64,000 nt of DNA from Edaphochlamys debaryana (GCA_016858145.1 JAEHOE010000007.1:310001-374000), one strand, 5' to 3'; positions 11,570-31,792 are shown, numbered from the stretch's first letter. Made by a program: numbers and translations. Notes: generated by a model not told the origin, from the letters alone.

Positions 11570-14500
11570 ATGGACTGGACTCGTGGCCTTCGGGGTGGAG
11601 ACTTCACTCCGCGCACGGCCGCACGCCCAAAGACAAATGCGGGTGCCAAGGAGGAGAAGCCTGACAAAAAGACCCCGGGGGTTCCCGTATCAGTGGTGGG
11701 TGCCACTTTGTACATGTTTCAGCGCTCAGGGGGTGCAGCTGTCGCCTCGGGGCAACCCCCCTGCGCCTCGTTAATGTCCGGGCTGTCGATGCTTCGCAGC
11801 CACCTCTGCGCAACCTGGGGCAGCTCAGCGCCCGGAAGCTAAATGTCACGGTTGAGGGTGCCGACCAACTCAAGTCGGATAGCCCGACCAAGGCGCCCAG
11901 CGTGTACTCGGGGGACGGCGACGATGGCGAGTGCGACATCTCCAGCTTTGAGAACGACAGCGTCCGGGTGCGTCTGGGCGTGCCACTGGCCAGAGCTGGT
12001 GTCACACACTCGACCGCTGACCCGTGACGCGTGCTCTCCCGCAGGTATTCGTGCGTGTGCGCCCGCCGACGCAGCAGGAGGTGGCCCACGGTGCGGAGCC
12101 AGCCCCCCCTGCATCTTGTGTTTGCACCATCTTACCAGCACTAACCCCCCTTGTGCTCGGGTGCAGACAAGCATGAGCGTTGCCTATCCATCATTGGCAG
12201 CCGTGAGCTGCAGCTCATGGTGAAGGATAAGCAGAACAACTCTCACCGCTTCATGTTCGACCAAGTCCTTCCTGAGAACACCACTCAGGAGAGCGTGTTT
12301 GAACGTGAGCCTTGCCTTGATGTCCAGACTGTGGTGCATTCTTGTCCCAAGCTCATGTGCCCATCTGGGTAGTGGTAGGGGGGTAGTGGTTGCGTAGCCG
12401 CCGGAAGCTAGAGTCAAACGACCGCCCCCTGCCCAGAGCCCGGCCTTACGCACTCCCCGTCTGACCTCTTCGACACGCACCCCCCGGCCCCCCCGTCATC
12501 TATAGTTGCGGGCGTGACTTCTGTGGACAACTGCCTGGCGGGATACAACAGCTCGATCTTCGCCTACGGTCAGACCGGGGCGGGCAAGACCTTCACGGTC
12601 ATCGGCAACATCGGGGACACGGACAAGCGGGGCCTGGCGCCCCGCGTGTTCGAGTATCTCTACGCAAAGATCACGGACCACGAGAACGCGCGGGGCCCTG
12701 ACACGGTCAAGTACAACTGCCGCTGCGCCTTCCTGGAGATCTACAACGAGACCATCGCAGACCTGCTCAGCCCCAGCTCTCAGAACCTGCCCATCCGCGA
12801 GGACCCCGAGAAGGGGCCCTACGTGGAGGGTCTCATCGAGGCCCCCGCGCTCAACGGTGGGTTGGCCGGGACCTGGGCTCTTGGATGCGATTTGCCGAAC
12901 AAGGGTGAAGCGCTGCTTGGCCTGTGATGCTTGTGTCCAAGCCTCTCCGTGATGACGCCTCCTGGCGCATGCTCCCGCTCGCAGTGGACGAGATGCTCGC
13001 ACACCTGGTCAAGGGCGCGGAGAACCGGCACACGGGCGAGACGCGGCTCAACCGGGAGTCGAGCCGCTCGCACTCGGTCTTCGTGTGCACCATCGAGAAG
13101 ACCGTGACCAGCAACGGCATCAGCAAGTGCTTCTACGCTCGCCTGAACCTGGTGGACCTGGCGGGTGAGCGCGGAGGTGTCTAGCGTGCCAGCAGGGATA
13201 GGGGGTGTTCAGCAAGTCCAGGGTCCTGTAGGGAGCTGACCGGGGAGAAGTCCAGCCCAATAGACAGCACTTTGCAAGAGCTTCAGTCCATGCGTGTTCA
13301 CTCTGGCCTTGCAGGTAGCGAGCGCACTGGCAGCGGCGCACACGGGGGCAGCAACGTGACGGGCGAGCACTTCAAGGAGGCCTGCCACATCAACAAGTCG
13401 CTGACGGCGCTGGGCCGCGTGACCACGGAGCTGGTCAAGTCCCAGAAGAACGGCGGCGGCGGCCACGTGCCCTACCGTGACTCTAAGCTCACCTTCCTTC
13501 TGCAGGTGCGGGGCCTTGGCTAGGCTTACATCGCACAGCTCTCCCCGCGCCGCCCCAGCCTGGATCGGCCCCTCTCACCGCCGAGGGCCGTGCTCCCTCT
13601 TGCACCCGCAGTCGTCTCTTGGCGGCAACGCCAAGACGCTCATCATCGCCAACGTCTCGCCCTCATCCGTTTGCGCGCACGAGACGCTCTCGACGCTGCG
13701 CTTCGCCAAGCAGACCAAGCACATCCGCAACGACGCCAAGGTTAACTGGACCGTGCAGGGCGACCGCCTGGCCATGCAGCGCGAGATCGAGCGCCTGCGT
13801 ATGGAGCTGGCGGGCGTGCGCTCCGGCGTCACCGAGCCACTGGTGCAGGCCAACGAGGAACTGGCCGCCAAGCTCGACGAGTGAGTTGCGACGGAAGAAG
13901 CTGTTGTGGGGGATGCCCGCTGGCCTGTAATAGCAGTAGCCTCAGCAATAGCTTACCTGCCTATCTGCACGGCTTGCTCACCCACTCTTTGTCATGAGGG
14001 TTGGCGCTTGAGTCCGTGTTTGGCCTTGCCCCGCAGCGAGCAACGGCGGCGCGAGGAGCTACAGCAGGAGCGCGACCGGTACGCCAACGCCCTGGCGCAG
14101 GCGCGGCGCGAGAACAAGGCGCTGGACCAGCGCCTCGTGGGCATCTCCGGACTGGACAGCAAGGGCGCCAGCGGCGCAGGCGCCCTGGCCACGCTCGTCG
14201 ATGAGGTGAGGCTGGCAGCATGGCTTAGCCGTACACTCTTCAAGTTTGCCTCATCATGGCCTTGGCGCATGGTGGTCCTTGGGCTCAGCCGCGATACCCT
14301 TCTCTGTGCAGGTGGAGACCTTCGACAACGCTCAGCTCCGGCGGCAGGTGGAGCTGGCCGGGGCGGAGCAGCAGCTGGCGGCCATGCAGCTGGAGATGGA
14401 GCGGGCCAGCAGGGCCCTGGTGGAGGCCCAGCACGCAGCCGCCGAGCAGGGCCGCTGCGAGGCCGTCGCCAAGGTCAGGCGGAGCGCGGCGGGAGCGCGG

Positions 14501-17500
14501 CTATAGGTGCCGTGAACGCCTTGGGACCAGGCGAATGTTCCCTTTTCGCCCCGCCTCTGGGCTCTCCCTCTCAACACGCGCTCTTGCCCTGTCCGTTTCG
14601 TAGTGTGAGGAGCTGTCCGGCCAGGTGGAGGCGCTGAGCAAGGAGAAGGTGGATCTGGAGGAGGCCTGCGCCATGCTGGCGAACAACCTGTCGGATTCGG
14701 GCCTCAAGCTCGCTGCGGAGAAGGAGCAGCTGGCAGCCGTCTCGGCCAACCTGGAGGCTTCTACGGCGCGCGAGGCTGAGCTGAAGGAGCAGCTGCAGCA
14801 GGAGCGGGAGGCGCGCGCCGAGGTGGGTGCCGATCCTCGCAGTTGCACTGCAACACAGCTGATCCCGAGTCTGCCGTGGGGTTTAGTTGTACTTTGACTT
14901 TGCCTCCTCGGCCCGTCACTGCTACCTCTATCCGACTCACTGCTATCTCTCTCTGACGACCCCACAGGCTGAGCGGCAGCTGGCTGAGGCGCGTGAGCAG
15001 GCCTCCGGCCTGCAGGTGCAGCTGGAGAACAGGGGCACGGAGCTGTCGGAGCAGGGCGGCCGCATGGAGGCCCTGCAGCGCCAGCTGGAGGGTGCGCTGG
15101 CGGAGGCGCAGCAGCTGCAAAGCCGCCTTGCCGAGGTAGGGTGCGCGGCATCGGCCTTGAGGGCTGCTAAGGGCTTGACTCGTGCCCTTCCTGTATGGCC
15201 TACCGCGCAGCCATGGCCCTGTCGTAACCTGCCTTGTTGTGCCGCTACCTGCAGGTCCAGGAGCACCTGGCCGTGGCAACTCGCGACTCGGCCTCGACCC
15301 ACTCGGAGCTTTCCGACCAGATCTCCCAGCTCACGGCCAAGCTGGCGGCTGCCGATGCCACGGCGGCTGAGCGGGCAGCCACGGTCGACGAGCTCACGCG
15401 CGACCTGGCCTCCAGCCGCGACCAGCTGTCAGAGCGGGAGGCGAGCCTCGAGGCCAAGGCCGCCGAGTGCACCGCTGCGCTGGAGCGCCTGGCGGAGCGG
15501 GAGGCCTCCCTGGCGGCCGAGGCGGAGGCTCGCAGCGCCGCGGAGAGGCAGGCCTCCTCCCTGTCGACCGAGCTGACGGCCCTGCGCGAGCAGCTCAGCG
15601 CCGGCGAGCAGGGCGCTGCAGCAGTGGCGGCGGAGCTGGCGGTGGTGCGCACCGAGGCCGAGGGCCTGCGCGCCAAGGTCGCCGAGAGGGACGCTGATCT
15701 GGAGCAGGCCGGCGCCCGCGCTGAGGCGTCGGCGGCGGAGATCTCCGGCCTCACGGCTCGTGTGGCCGAGCTGGAGACCGGCGTTAACGAGCAGACGGCC
15801 GCTCGTGAGGCGACTGAAGAGTCCCTTCGGACTGCCGAGGCCTCCGTCGCTTCGCTCGAGCAGCAGCTGGCGGGTCTGCGCCAGGAGCTGTCGGCGGCGC
15901 AGGGCGAGGCCAGCGCCGGCCAGGAGCGTGGCGCTGAGCTCAGCGCCAAGGTTGTCGAGCTGGAGGGCGCCAAGGCGGAGCTGGAGTCTCAGGTGGCCAA
16001 GCAGACGGCCGAGGCGCAGGTGAGGCCGGGATAGGCTGCGTCGCTCGACATGTCCTGACGCAGACCTCGCCAAGCACCTGCCGTAATGGCCTATGCTTAG
16101 CACCTGGCCTAAGCTCGGCACCTGGTTGCGCCTGGCCCTGCAGGAGCGCTCCTCCCAGCTCGCCAGCCTCGAGCACGAGCTGGCGGAGCTCAAGTCGTCC
16201 AAGGCCCAGCTGGAGGAGCAGCTGGCGCAGGAGCAGGAGACCGTGCGGGAGACCAGCAGCCTCAACACGGAGCTGCAGGACAAGATCCAGCAGGTACCCT
16301 GCTAAGCCCGTGTCTAGCCCGTGCTCCAGCCCTGAGCTCTCTGGTCGCCCGAGTCCTCACCGCGCGCCCTCTTATCTGCCCTGTTGACCACAGGAGGAGG
16401 CCCGTGCTCTGGGAACGCTGCGCGAGATGTCTGCCAGTGCCGCCGCCTCGCAGCGGCAGCTGGCGGAGCTGGAGGACAAGCACCTGCAGGAGGTCCAGGC
16501 GCTCAAGGACGAGCTGGACCGCCGCAACACCGAGCTCAAGGCGTGAGTCTGGGGTCCTTGGCATTACGGTAGATACGCCTAGACAATTATAGCCTCGATC
16601 CTTCTTGAGACCCACAGAGCTTTGAGGCTCGACCCTTCGGGAGCCATGCTGATGCTGATGCCCGTCCTTGCCCATGGCTTGTGTCCACAGGCGCGACCAG
16701 GAGATTATCAAGTCCAACTTCCAGCTCAAGCACGAGATCGACCGGCTGCAGGCGACGGTGGAGCAGACCCGGCGCGAGCTGGGCTCAAGCAAGGTGGGAC
16801 CCTGCCGGAATCACCATGTATTGGCCAGCGTACCAAAGCGGTTGGTCAGGGGGTCTGGCAGCGCCCAGAGATACACTGCAATAACCTCCGCCGTCTGTCT
16901 TGGATTCCGCAGGCCGCCCAGGAGCAGATGGCCGCCTCCCACGGCGCCATGATATCGGGAATGAACGAGCGCATGCAGAAGCAGCAGGACCGCTACAACG
17001 AGCTCAGCAAGGCAAGACACCGGCCGTTGTTCCCAGCCATCACCTCCTCATTCTGCTCAACCCCATGCTGGCCCGCTCATGTACAGGTGATTAAGCGTTG
17101 CCCACGCGCCCCTTCATCGTGCCCTTGCGCAGAAGCACGACAGCGTCAAGCAGCAGCTCGACTCGGCGCAGCGGGAGATCGAGAGCTGGAAGGTCAAGTG
17201 CGAGCGGCTGGACCACGCCATGGCGGACGTGACGCGCCTCATCCGCTTCGCGCGCAACCCCCCCGACTCGGCCCGCTCGTCCCTCATCATGTGAGCACCA
17301 GCCTTGCCGGCGGAGATTGCAGCCATACATGCTTGCGCATCAAAGCTTGTGGCTTTGGTCGTGGGGTCCGCTGACTTTTACCGACCATACCCTTGGCTGT
17401 TGGCTCCCGCAGGACCCGCAGCGACCACCCGTCCCCCGTCATGGGCGACTCGCGCTTCGTGAGCGGGGTGTCCGTGTCCCGGGGCATAACTGGCGGCGCC

Positions 17501-17889
17501 GGCAACACGCCCCTGTCAGTGCGCATCACCGAGTCCCCCGCGGAGTCCCCGCGGGTGACGACCAGGTGGGAAGGGAAGGGCCCTCCTCACTGCGTCCTCC
17601 CCTACGTCAGCTCCTCCTCGCACCCTGTCCTCCGCGCTGCACAGAAGTCTGCCCGCGTACGCCGCCCTGAACGCCGTCACGCGTGACTCTGATGTTCTTG
17701 CCCTCCGCTTTCTCCCGCTGCAGCCGCTACTCCGCGGCCAGCCCCGCCGCCTCCAAGATGGGCAGCGTGTGCATCAGCGGTAGCCACCGCCTGGACAACC
17801 TGGCGGACGACGACGGCGAGGAGTGGAGCTCCCGCCGCATGGACGTGCTCAGCCCGGGTGACCAGCTGCCCATCCCGCAAACCGAGTGA
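11570..17889 (+). CDS. Kinesin-12 type motor protein (KIF15/PAKRP-like)
   Basis: A microtubule motor. The N-terminal motor domain is spread over exons 12045-12090, 12167-12304, 12506-12856, 12985-13164, 13315-13505 and 13612-13880, which join in phase. It has the strand [11 protein letters not shown]-loop GQTGAGKT, switch I NRESSRSH and switch II DLAGSE. Kinesin-12-like signatures are [18 protein letters not shown] and [14 protein letters not shown]. From about 14037 to 17290 short exons encode an almost unbroken Glu/Leu/Ala/Gln coiled coil; a Ser/Pro-rich tail follows, ending at TGA 17887-17889. Family members act in spindle or phragmoplast/phycoplast microtubule arrays; the role here is inferred. 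Only the first one or two exon joins (11570-11967) are uncertain. A TGTAA signal lies 490 bases downstream. Confidence 0.9.
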
Positions 17890-18378
17890 GGACAGCTGCA
17901 GGCAAGTCCGTTGTGGCCGCACTCGAGGCAGCGTATAGCAGGGCAGGGGTAGCAATGCGGACGGTTCAACCGGTGTGGGGCCGTGCACCACCGGTGCAGG
18001 TATAGGCAGGCGGATGGGCTTTGACGTGTGAACGGACAGTGATCGGCAACCTAGGCAGACTTAGTAGGCTGGCGATTGATTGGTGAGATGGCTGCCATGC
18101 GAAGCCCGGCCCCTGCGGCTGCGTGAAGGCTGGCGCCGTGATAAGTGAGCAGGGCTACTTGCTGGATGAAGAGGCGATTGAGGTGCTGGTGATCCGCAAG
18201 CATGCAGGCGCCTGATTGAGAGAGCTCATAGGACCATAGCAAGAAGGAACTCGTGATTCTGCTTCGGGTATTACCGTGATCCAACCAAGACGTAGGTATG
18301 TATGTCCACGTGAGGGAGCTAACGTGGATGCAAGCCCTTCCAAATATTCCGCGTCGCCCCATCAAGGGGGCGTGCGAC

Positions 18379-18383
18379 TGTAA
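18379..18383 (+). promoter_or_regulatory. TGTAA poly(A) signal, kinesin gene
   Basis: TGTAA is the poly(A) signal of volvocine algae. This one is 490 bases after the kinesin stop codon, inside the convergent gap before the LSM7 stop. Confidence 0.5.
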
Positions 18384-18741
18384 GGCCCCGAGACCTGGAG
18401 TCAACGGCATTGCCCGACAGCACCCTGTCCCCAGATGCAAGCCGGCACACGTAGCCCTCCAGTCGTCAATTTCATCATCCCTGGACGTCTCCTAGTCCTT
18501 AGCGCCCGCGGCTGTAGCCAGCGCATGGCAATCACGCAGGTCCTCTGGTACATCGGGTGCACCAACACCGACCCCCTCCACCGCTCGTCTCGCCCAGTCA
18601 AGTAAACTGCGCCCGTCCCGCTGCCCAGTCACCCCACGCAGCCCACCCACCCAACCCATTCCCCCAAGCCTCAGTAAGGAGGGCTGGTGCCATCCGTACA
18701 GCGAGGCGCTCTTCCGCTGGCCAAGCACGCCGCTCCAGCAC

Positions 18742-19402
18742 CTAAGAGTCATCGTCGCCTCCTGCCGCCTCGCCCTCCGCCTTAGCCCCCAGGAAGGGGT
18801 TCGCAATCTCCTCCATTCCTGTCGAGGGCGCCACCAGCATGACGGCTGTGCCGCGGCAAACCTGCAATGGTGCAACGAGTGGTTAAATAGAAGAGCGAGG
18901 GCCGCTTCCAACAGGGCCCGAACCCTCGCGCCGTGGCGGAACTGCTGCGGCACCTTAACCCCTGAACCCGGGTACAGCACACAGTAACCAAGCCCTCAAA
19001 CCCTTCATAATGCTTACCAGGAGCCCTAGTGTCCGGGTCTCGTCTGTGACGCTGAGCGGGTCCTCGGGGTCTGCGAGGTGTGCCGGAAGGGTGAGGGGGG
19101 GGGCGTCGCCGGGGTAAACACCTCCCACCCTTGCGCTAAACCGCAAGCCCACGCCCCCACCCCACCTCGGAGGTACTCCACTGCCTCATCAAGCACCAGG
19201 TTGAGCAGCTGGTCGTAGCCCTTGAGGATCCCTTGCACTGCGGCATTTGGGCGCGCGACCAGGTGTGCCGGCTGCACTCGTAGGCACTTGTGCGTCCGTC
19301 ACGAGAGCGAGCTTTACCTTCTCTCCCGCCCGCTAGCTTGACGCGCACGCCCTTGTCGACAAACTTCGCGAGGTCGACGGCCGACTCCTTTGCCTTTGAC
19401 AT
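18742..19402 (-). CDS. LSM7: LSM7, Sm-like snRNA-associated protein
   Basis: A subunit of the LSm1-7 (mRNA decay) and LSm2-8 (U6 snRNA) rings. Four exons join exactly in phase: 19402-19318, 19237-19166, 19070-19018 and 18861-18742, giving 109 residues, close to the family's usual length. The Sm1 motif includes VRVKLAGGREVQGILKGYDQ and LLNLVLDEAVEYLR. The Sm2 motif follows (DETRTLGLLVCRGTAVMLVA), then the typical LSM7 tail GMEEIANPF. No single exon is long enough to show the protein. It lies back to back with the ABC ATPase gene, 271 bases apart. Confidence 0.95.
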
Positions 19403-19673
19403 GGCTTGCGTAGCTACAAGACTTGTTATATTCGTGTGCTGCTTGCGCGATAACGATCAAACACGGAGGCAGGTGATCCCGGCCGTGTTCAGGTCCTTAT
19501 GGAGCTTCTTCCGTGTTCTATAACCTGCATGCACACAGCAGAGCTGTATACTGTATAAGTGCACAGAGTTAGAACACGCTTCACTGCACCGCACTTTCGC
19601 CCCATCCCCGCCGAACAGCCGGCGCACCAAACAAGTCACTTGTCGTGTTCGGGGCCCGCTGCTTGCCCCTAAA
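19403..19673. promoter_or_regulatory. Shared divergent promoter, LSM7 / ABCI ATPase
   Basis: Only 271 bases lie between the two start codons, which point in opposite directions, so both promoters and 5' untranslated regions must overlap or abut. No TATA box is obvious. Confidence 0.6.
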
Positions 19674-21574
19674 ATGCGGTGCTCACAGTCAACTGCGCCA
19701 CGGACAGCAAGCTTGCTTGGGCCGGGCGTGGCAGCACCGTGCCCGCGCCATCGGCAACCGGCTTCCAGCTCCGCAGCCCCCGCCACCTCGCCGCTGCCGG
19801 CCGACCGCACCACCAACGCCTCCCGGGCCTCCAGCAGCCAGACAGCCAGCACAAGCGGGCGCGTCAGCAACGGCAACGGCGCCAGCATCAGCTCAGCGGT
19901 GCGCCGCACCTCGAGTCCCTACTCGGTGCTGGTCCACGACCTACACCACCGGCTGGGCCCCAAGGGCGCCAAGCGCCCCGTCCTCAACGGCGTGGACCTT
20001 CAAATCCGCCGGGGCTCGCTGCACATGCTGCTGGGGCCCAACGGCTGTGGCAAGTCGACGCTGCTAAAGCTGCTGGGCGGGCTCATGACGCCTGACAGCG
20101 GTCAAATCGACACGGACCTACCCAGCGGGTTCGTGTTCCAGAACCCCGATCACCAGGTCGTCATGCCCACGGTAGCTGCGGACGTGGCCTTCGGACTCGG
20201 GCGGTGAGGCAAAGCGCTGGGTCCAGATACCGGTAGCCCAGGATGGAGGGGGGCTGGGGGGTGGGAAGGGTGCGCAGCGTGGGGTCTTGGGTAGCACAGG
20301 GCCGCACCCCGCCCTCGCCCCAAGGCGGAGCGGACTTTCGGTCTCGGGTTCTCCACGGGCAAGGCAGCCCTGGCAGCTGAAGTGGCGCTTGGCTGCGTGT
20401 GGCGTCACCTGGGGCGCTTACGACAGATGCTTGCAGTAGGGGTCTGCTAGCCTCTGTGTTTGCCGAGGCACCCGCGACTGGGACTCGTCGTGCCAAGATT
20501 GCCCTCCGCCCCTCCCGCCTGCCCCCCAGGTACAACCTGAGCGAGGCGGCGGTATCGTCTGCGGTGCGCTCCTCGCTGCGGCTGGTCAACATGGAGGACT
20601 TCATGTACCGCGCCACGCACACGCTGTCGGGTGGCCAGCGGCAGCGCGTGGCCATCGCAGGTAGGGAACAGGGAGGCCCTGGCTGCGGCAGCAAGCTGGT
20701 TGGGGACTGGGAAAGTCTGATGTGGATCAGGGTAGGGGGGGAGGACGGTCAGGGGAAGGCTCTGCAGGTCGGGCCTCTGTCCTCACTCTCCGTGCAAGCC
20801 CTCTTCCGCTTCACTATACCCCCGTCCCGGGCCCTATCGTCACCCCCCATCCCCCAAGGCGCCCTGGCCGAGGACCCCAAGCTGCTGCTGCTGGACGAGC
20901 TGACCACCTTCCTGGACCGCGAGGACCAGTTCGGGGTGCTGCAGGCGGTGCGCAGCATCACGCAGGCCAGCGGGGACGTGACGGCCATCTGGGTCACGCA
21001 CAGGTGGGGCGCTGCTGGAGGAGACGGTCAGATGGAGAGGGTGGGCGGTGGGGTTGAAGGGGGTTGTTGAGGGGCCAGGCGCATTGGTGGGGCGCGGGCG
21101 ACGTAAGGCGCTGTGAGTTCGGAACGGTTACTCTCGGGGCCAGCAGTAGTCAGTCATGCCAGTTTCGCAACCCCACTATGTACCATGGGCAAGCCAATGC
21201 CGGACGACCAGCCACCTGATGAAGCAAACCAGCTACAAACACTATCCCTTGGCCAGAGGGCACCATTGTCAAGCAAGTGCCTGATGAACGCCCACCTGAT
21301 CATTCAAGCCACCACAACCTTGCCCCTGGGCGAAATTGGGGCATCCTCTATTCAATGTCCCTGACTGCTTGGCCGCATCGGCCTCAGCCCTACACCTCTG
21401 CAACCGCTCCGTGAAGCCGTGCCTCCTCTCTCTACGCCTTGCCCGCCCTGTCTCAGGTTTGAGGAGCTCCAGTTTGCCGACGCGGCCAGCTACATGGAGA
21501 ACGGGCGGGTCGTCTTCACCGGCTCCCCCGAGGAGGCCAAGACCTTTATGCGCAAGCTGGGCGCCCCGGTGTAG
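19674..21574 (+). CDS. Plastid-type ECF/ABCI ABC ATPase (NAP14-like)
   Basis: Four exons (19674-20203, 20530-20660, 20859-21003, 21457-21574) join in phase to 307 residues. The first 85 or so residues are Ser/Ala/Arg-rich and acid-poor, typical of a chloroplast transit peptide. A single ABC ATPase domain follows: Walker [11 protein letters not shown]-loop [12 protein letters not shown], signature LSGGQRQR, Walker B LLLLDE followed by LTTFLD, and H-switch [20 protein letters not shown] and DELTTFLD are hallmarks of cyanobacterial CbiO/ECF ATPases and the plant ABCI10/ABCI11 proteins. These power uptake of metal ions or small cofactors; in plants the group is linked to plastid metal balance. 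The membrane partner is not in this window. Confidence 0.88.
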
Positions 21575-21752
21575 CCCTTTATGGTATGGCTCTCGCTACC
21601 CACGTATGCCACACGGTAATTGCGCCCAGCCGCTTGGTGCCTCCGATGTTTGCGAGGACGCACAGCTGGCCGCAGAGCTACCAGTCACGCTGCCGGCCAT
21701 GGGCGCCATAGCACCTTGATGCCTTGGGGGGCGGTCATACAGCTGGCCGGGC

Positions 21753-21757
21753 TTACA
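21753..21757 (-). promoter_or_regulatory. TGTAA poly(A) signal for the 21.8-23.5 kb gene
   Basis: On the minus strand TGTAA lies about 40 bases after the stop codon of the 233-residue gene, which supports both the strand and the 3' end of that call. Confidence 0.5.
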
Positions 21758-21798
21758 GCGCTCGCCTCCGGCGGTCTACCAGCCGTGCACGTGCGCGC

Positions 21799-23540
21799 TC
21801 ACTGGCAGGCGGCGCGGGCGATGATGCCCACGACGCCGCCCTGGCCCTCCTCCGCCGCGCGCTTTAGCGGCGTGATGGAGCGCAGGGGCGTGGGCGCGGC
21901 CTTGCTGAAGGCGCGCTGCTCCTCGATGGCTCGCAGCACGTTGGTCATGCGCCGGGTCACCTCGTCCATGCGTGCCCTGGCGGGTGCCGCAGGAGAGGGG
22001 GGTAGGTGGGGGCGTGTGGCAGAGGGCAAGGTGGCGGCAGTTGGCCGAGCCTGTAGTGAGGTGTGAGCTGGAGCCAGTTCGGACTGGGTCAGGCAGATGC
22101 GGTCGAGGCTGAGTGTTTGAGTGAAACAGGTTACAACTCTTGCGCATTCTGGTGAACGCCTGCTGTAACCTTCGGTGTGCATTGGGCCCACATAAGGTTG
22201 ACCTCTCCCATTCGGGGGGCAAGCGGCTCGTCAGTCCATGACCGACCTGAGCGCGGGCAGCTTGTCGGTGGCCTGCATCAGCTGCTCGTGCAGGCGCAGC
22301 GCGGCGCTGGGCGGCATTTCGTCCAGCTCCATGGACCGCCGTCGGTCTGCCTTGCCTGGAAGATGGCGGGGGGTGGGGGTTTGAGGGGTTGGGGGTTTGG
22401 CGGGGGTGGCGGAGTGGCAAAGAGTGTTTAGGTGCTGCCCGTGGCGGCGAGAAGGGCTGCTGTCTCTAGCTCCCAGCAGCGTCCGTGGACGCATTCCAGT
22501 CAGCCCGATTCGCGGTGACAGAGAGCTAAGCGGTCTGCGTAACCTAAGGAGCCCAGGCGCGGGCTCAGCTTTGCTCCATCCGGAGCACCCCGGGGCTCTG
22601 GCAGCTCCCAGAAGGCTATGCACGACCCACGGTAGCCAGCAGTCCTCGTCGGGCCGGTAGCTGGAGAAGCCACATGACTTCCTAGTGAGTCAGAGGGGCC
22701 TAGGACACCGCCTTGAGTTCACTGCGCTGTGATCTGTCGCTGAGGAGCCGTCAAGGAGAGCCAGGCGCCAGCGTCATGGTGCAACTTACTGGGCGTCGAC
22801 AGGGTCATCTCCCCTCCCCGTAGCGCTGGCCGCAGCGCCTCAGCCTGCGCCGCCACGGCTGTCACCACGCCCTGAGTCACGCGCTGGCGCAGCGCCGCAA
22901 CGCGTGCGGATGCTGCAGAGACCTGGCGGGTCAAGGCCAAGGGTGCGGAGGGACAGACGGCACATGTAGGCCAAGCGGTTGGTACTGGTGGTGTGCGGCT
23001 CAGCTTGCGGCCTGGTTCCAAGCCGTGCCTGCCCAGACGGCCCCCCTGGGGCTGGACGACCGGATCGTACCTCGTCATTGAGGGCAGCAATCGTGCTGGG
23101 CGCGGCGCTGTCGGCCGCCCTGTTTAGAGCAGGAGCAAGATCTTGTCTGAGGTCTCCCGCAAGGTAGCGCTTGGCTAGCACCGCAAGAAGCAGCCATACC
23201 TGCTTGGGGACGGCGCGCTGGCCATGGCGTCCTCCTCGCCAGCGCCTGTCCCCGGCACGTCGCTGCTAGCTCCCATGGCTGTGAGCACTGCGTCCTGCAC
23301 GCGGTGCACGCGTAGAGTGAGGATGGAAAGCGAGCAGCCCGAGTGCAGGCAGTCCTCTGGGCGTTCAGGGCGTGGCGTCCAGGCCCTCGTCCCCGGCCTG
23401 GTCCGAACCCCGCCGACTGGTTGACTCACCACCGCCTCATGTATGTCCGGCCTGCAAGCTCCCTCAGCAGGTTGTTGTAGCGCGTGCGCGAGCAAGCTCT
23501 GAAAGAGGCGCGCATCTTCGGGTGCCAGTTGGAGCACCAT
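21799..23540 (-). CDS. Unrecognised helical protein, 233 residues
   Basis: Six exons join in phase: 23540-23430, 23294-23200, 23146-23071, 22922-22790, 22355-22247 and 21976-21799. The 53-base intron 2 is unusually short. The product begins MVLQLAPEDARLF and is rich in Ala, Arg, Glu and Leu. Helical stretches (VAALRQRVTQGVV, LRLHEQLMQATDKLPALRAR, VTRRMTNVLRAIEEQRAF) suggest short coiled coils. It ends in a basic segment followed by a hydrophobic GGVVGIIARAA. There is no signal peptide and no known domain that I can name. The perfect phase at every junction, the ordinary splice sites and the nearby TGTAA argue that it is real. The start exon is the least certain. Confidence 0.6.
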
Positions 23541-24498
23541 CCTCACGCCTTTAGGCACACAGCTAACAGCGCGAGCGCTACCTGAGCCACAAGTAGTAAG
23601 GCTGCCACGGCAAGCTAGGGATGAGGGCCAGCAGCGCGTCGCCTGAAGGCGATGGAGTTGGGCAAGCTCGTGGGGCGCAGCGCTCAGCCAAGCCGGAGGC
23701 TACGTAAAGATTTAGAAAGGTGTAGGTGTCCTGAGGTTGTTGGACTGCGTGTAGAGCGCTTTGGCTCCTTTCCGCCCGCGACAGCTGGGTGAACGTCGAT
23801 CCAGGCATCAGCCTCGAAAGACCTTCGAAGGCACTCTCGCTCGCTCGGTGCGCGCCCTGGATGCTATCGGAGCACTTGACTAGACTGCACAGGCTTACCA
23901 CACATCGTGATACAGCGCTCGCAGAGCGAGCAGCGAGGAACAAAGGATGCAACAAGCGCTCCAGCTTAGATTAGAACCGCCCGCGCGTAGGTAGCCTTGC
24001 GGTAGAGCTCTAGGAGCCGCCTTGACCTATCGGGTAGCAGGAGAGGAGCGAGCGAGCAAAGAATGCTGAGGTACGTGCGACCTCAGCGACCGTCTTTTCT
24101 GCTACATTATCGGGTTTATCTGTGCGAGAAGAACGGATATGAAAGGGGATGGCCGCTTCCCGCAGGGCTGCACACTACCGGTCGGAGGGCCCCGGCGAGG
24201 TGCAGAAATCACCGCCGAAGCACCGAGCAGGGTGAGTTGAGATACTGAAATCCACTGGAGCATGCGTAGGCCTTGTAGGTCACCGGTTGTAGGGCACATG
24301 CTGCGACTCAGACTCGGCGCTTGACGCCGGCTCCTGACCGTGCTGGTCGGTCATCGGGCGAAGCGTTAAGGTCCCGGGGCAGTGGTGGATGCTTGGGAAG
24401 CGCGAAGGGCGCGCACGCGGGACGCCCGCTGCCTTTTGGGGCCGCCTCACCCGGGGAGTGACCGTTGCCAACACCCGCGGTGGCCACGCAGGGGCATC
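23541..24498. promoter_or_regulatory. Divergent intergenic region, 233-aa gene / CDKL kinase gene
   Basis: No gene is supported here. A small perfect inverted repeat (CTGAGGT, 7-base loop, ACCTCAG) lies at 24066-24086. An in-frame upstream ATG at 24382 could extend the kinase protein by 39 residues. Confidence 0.45.

Positions 24499-31792
<7,294 letters not shown>

Noticed and set aside
21799..23540. Naming the 233-residue protein as a kinetochore Mis12-complex subunit
   Set aside because: Only general helical character is visible; no diagnostic motif was recognised.
23578..23955. Extra upstream exon(s) of the 233-residue gene
   Set aside because: The open frame here has no splice border that joins in phase to the exon at 23540-23430, and that exon already has a plausible start.
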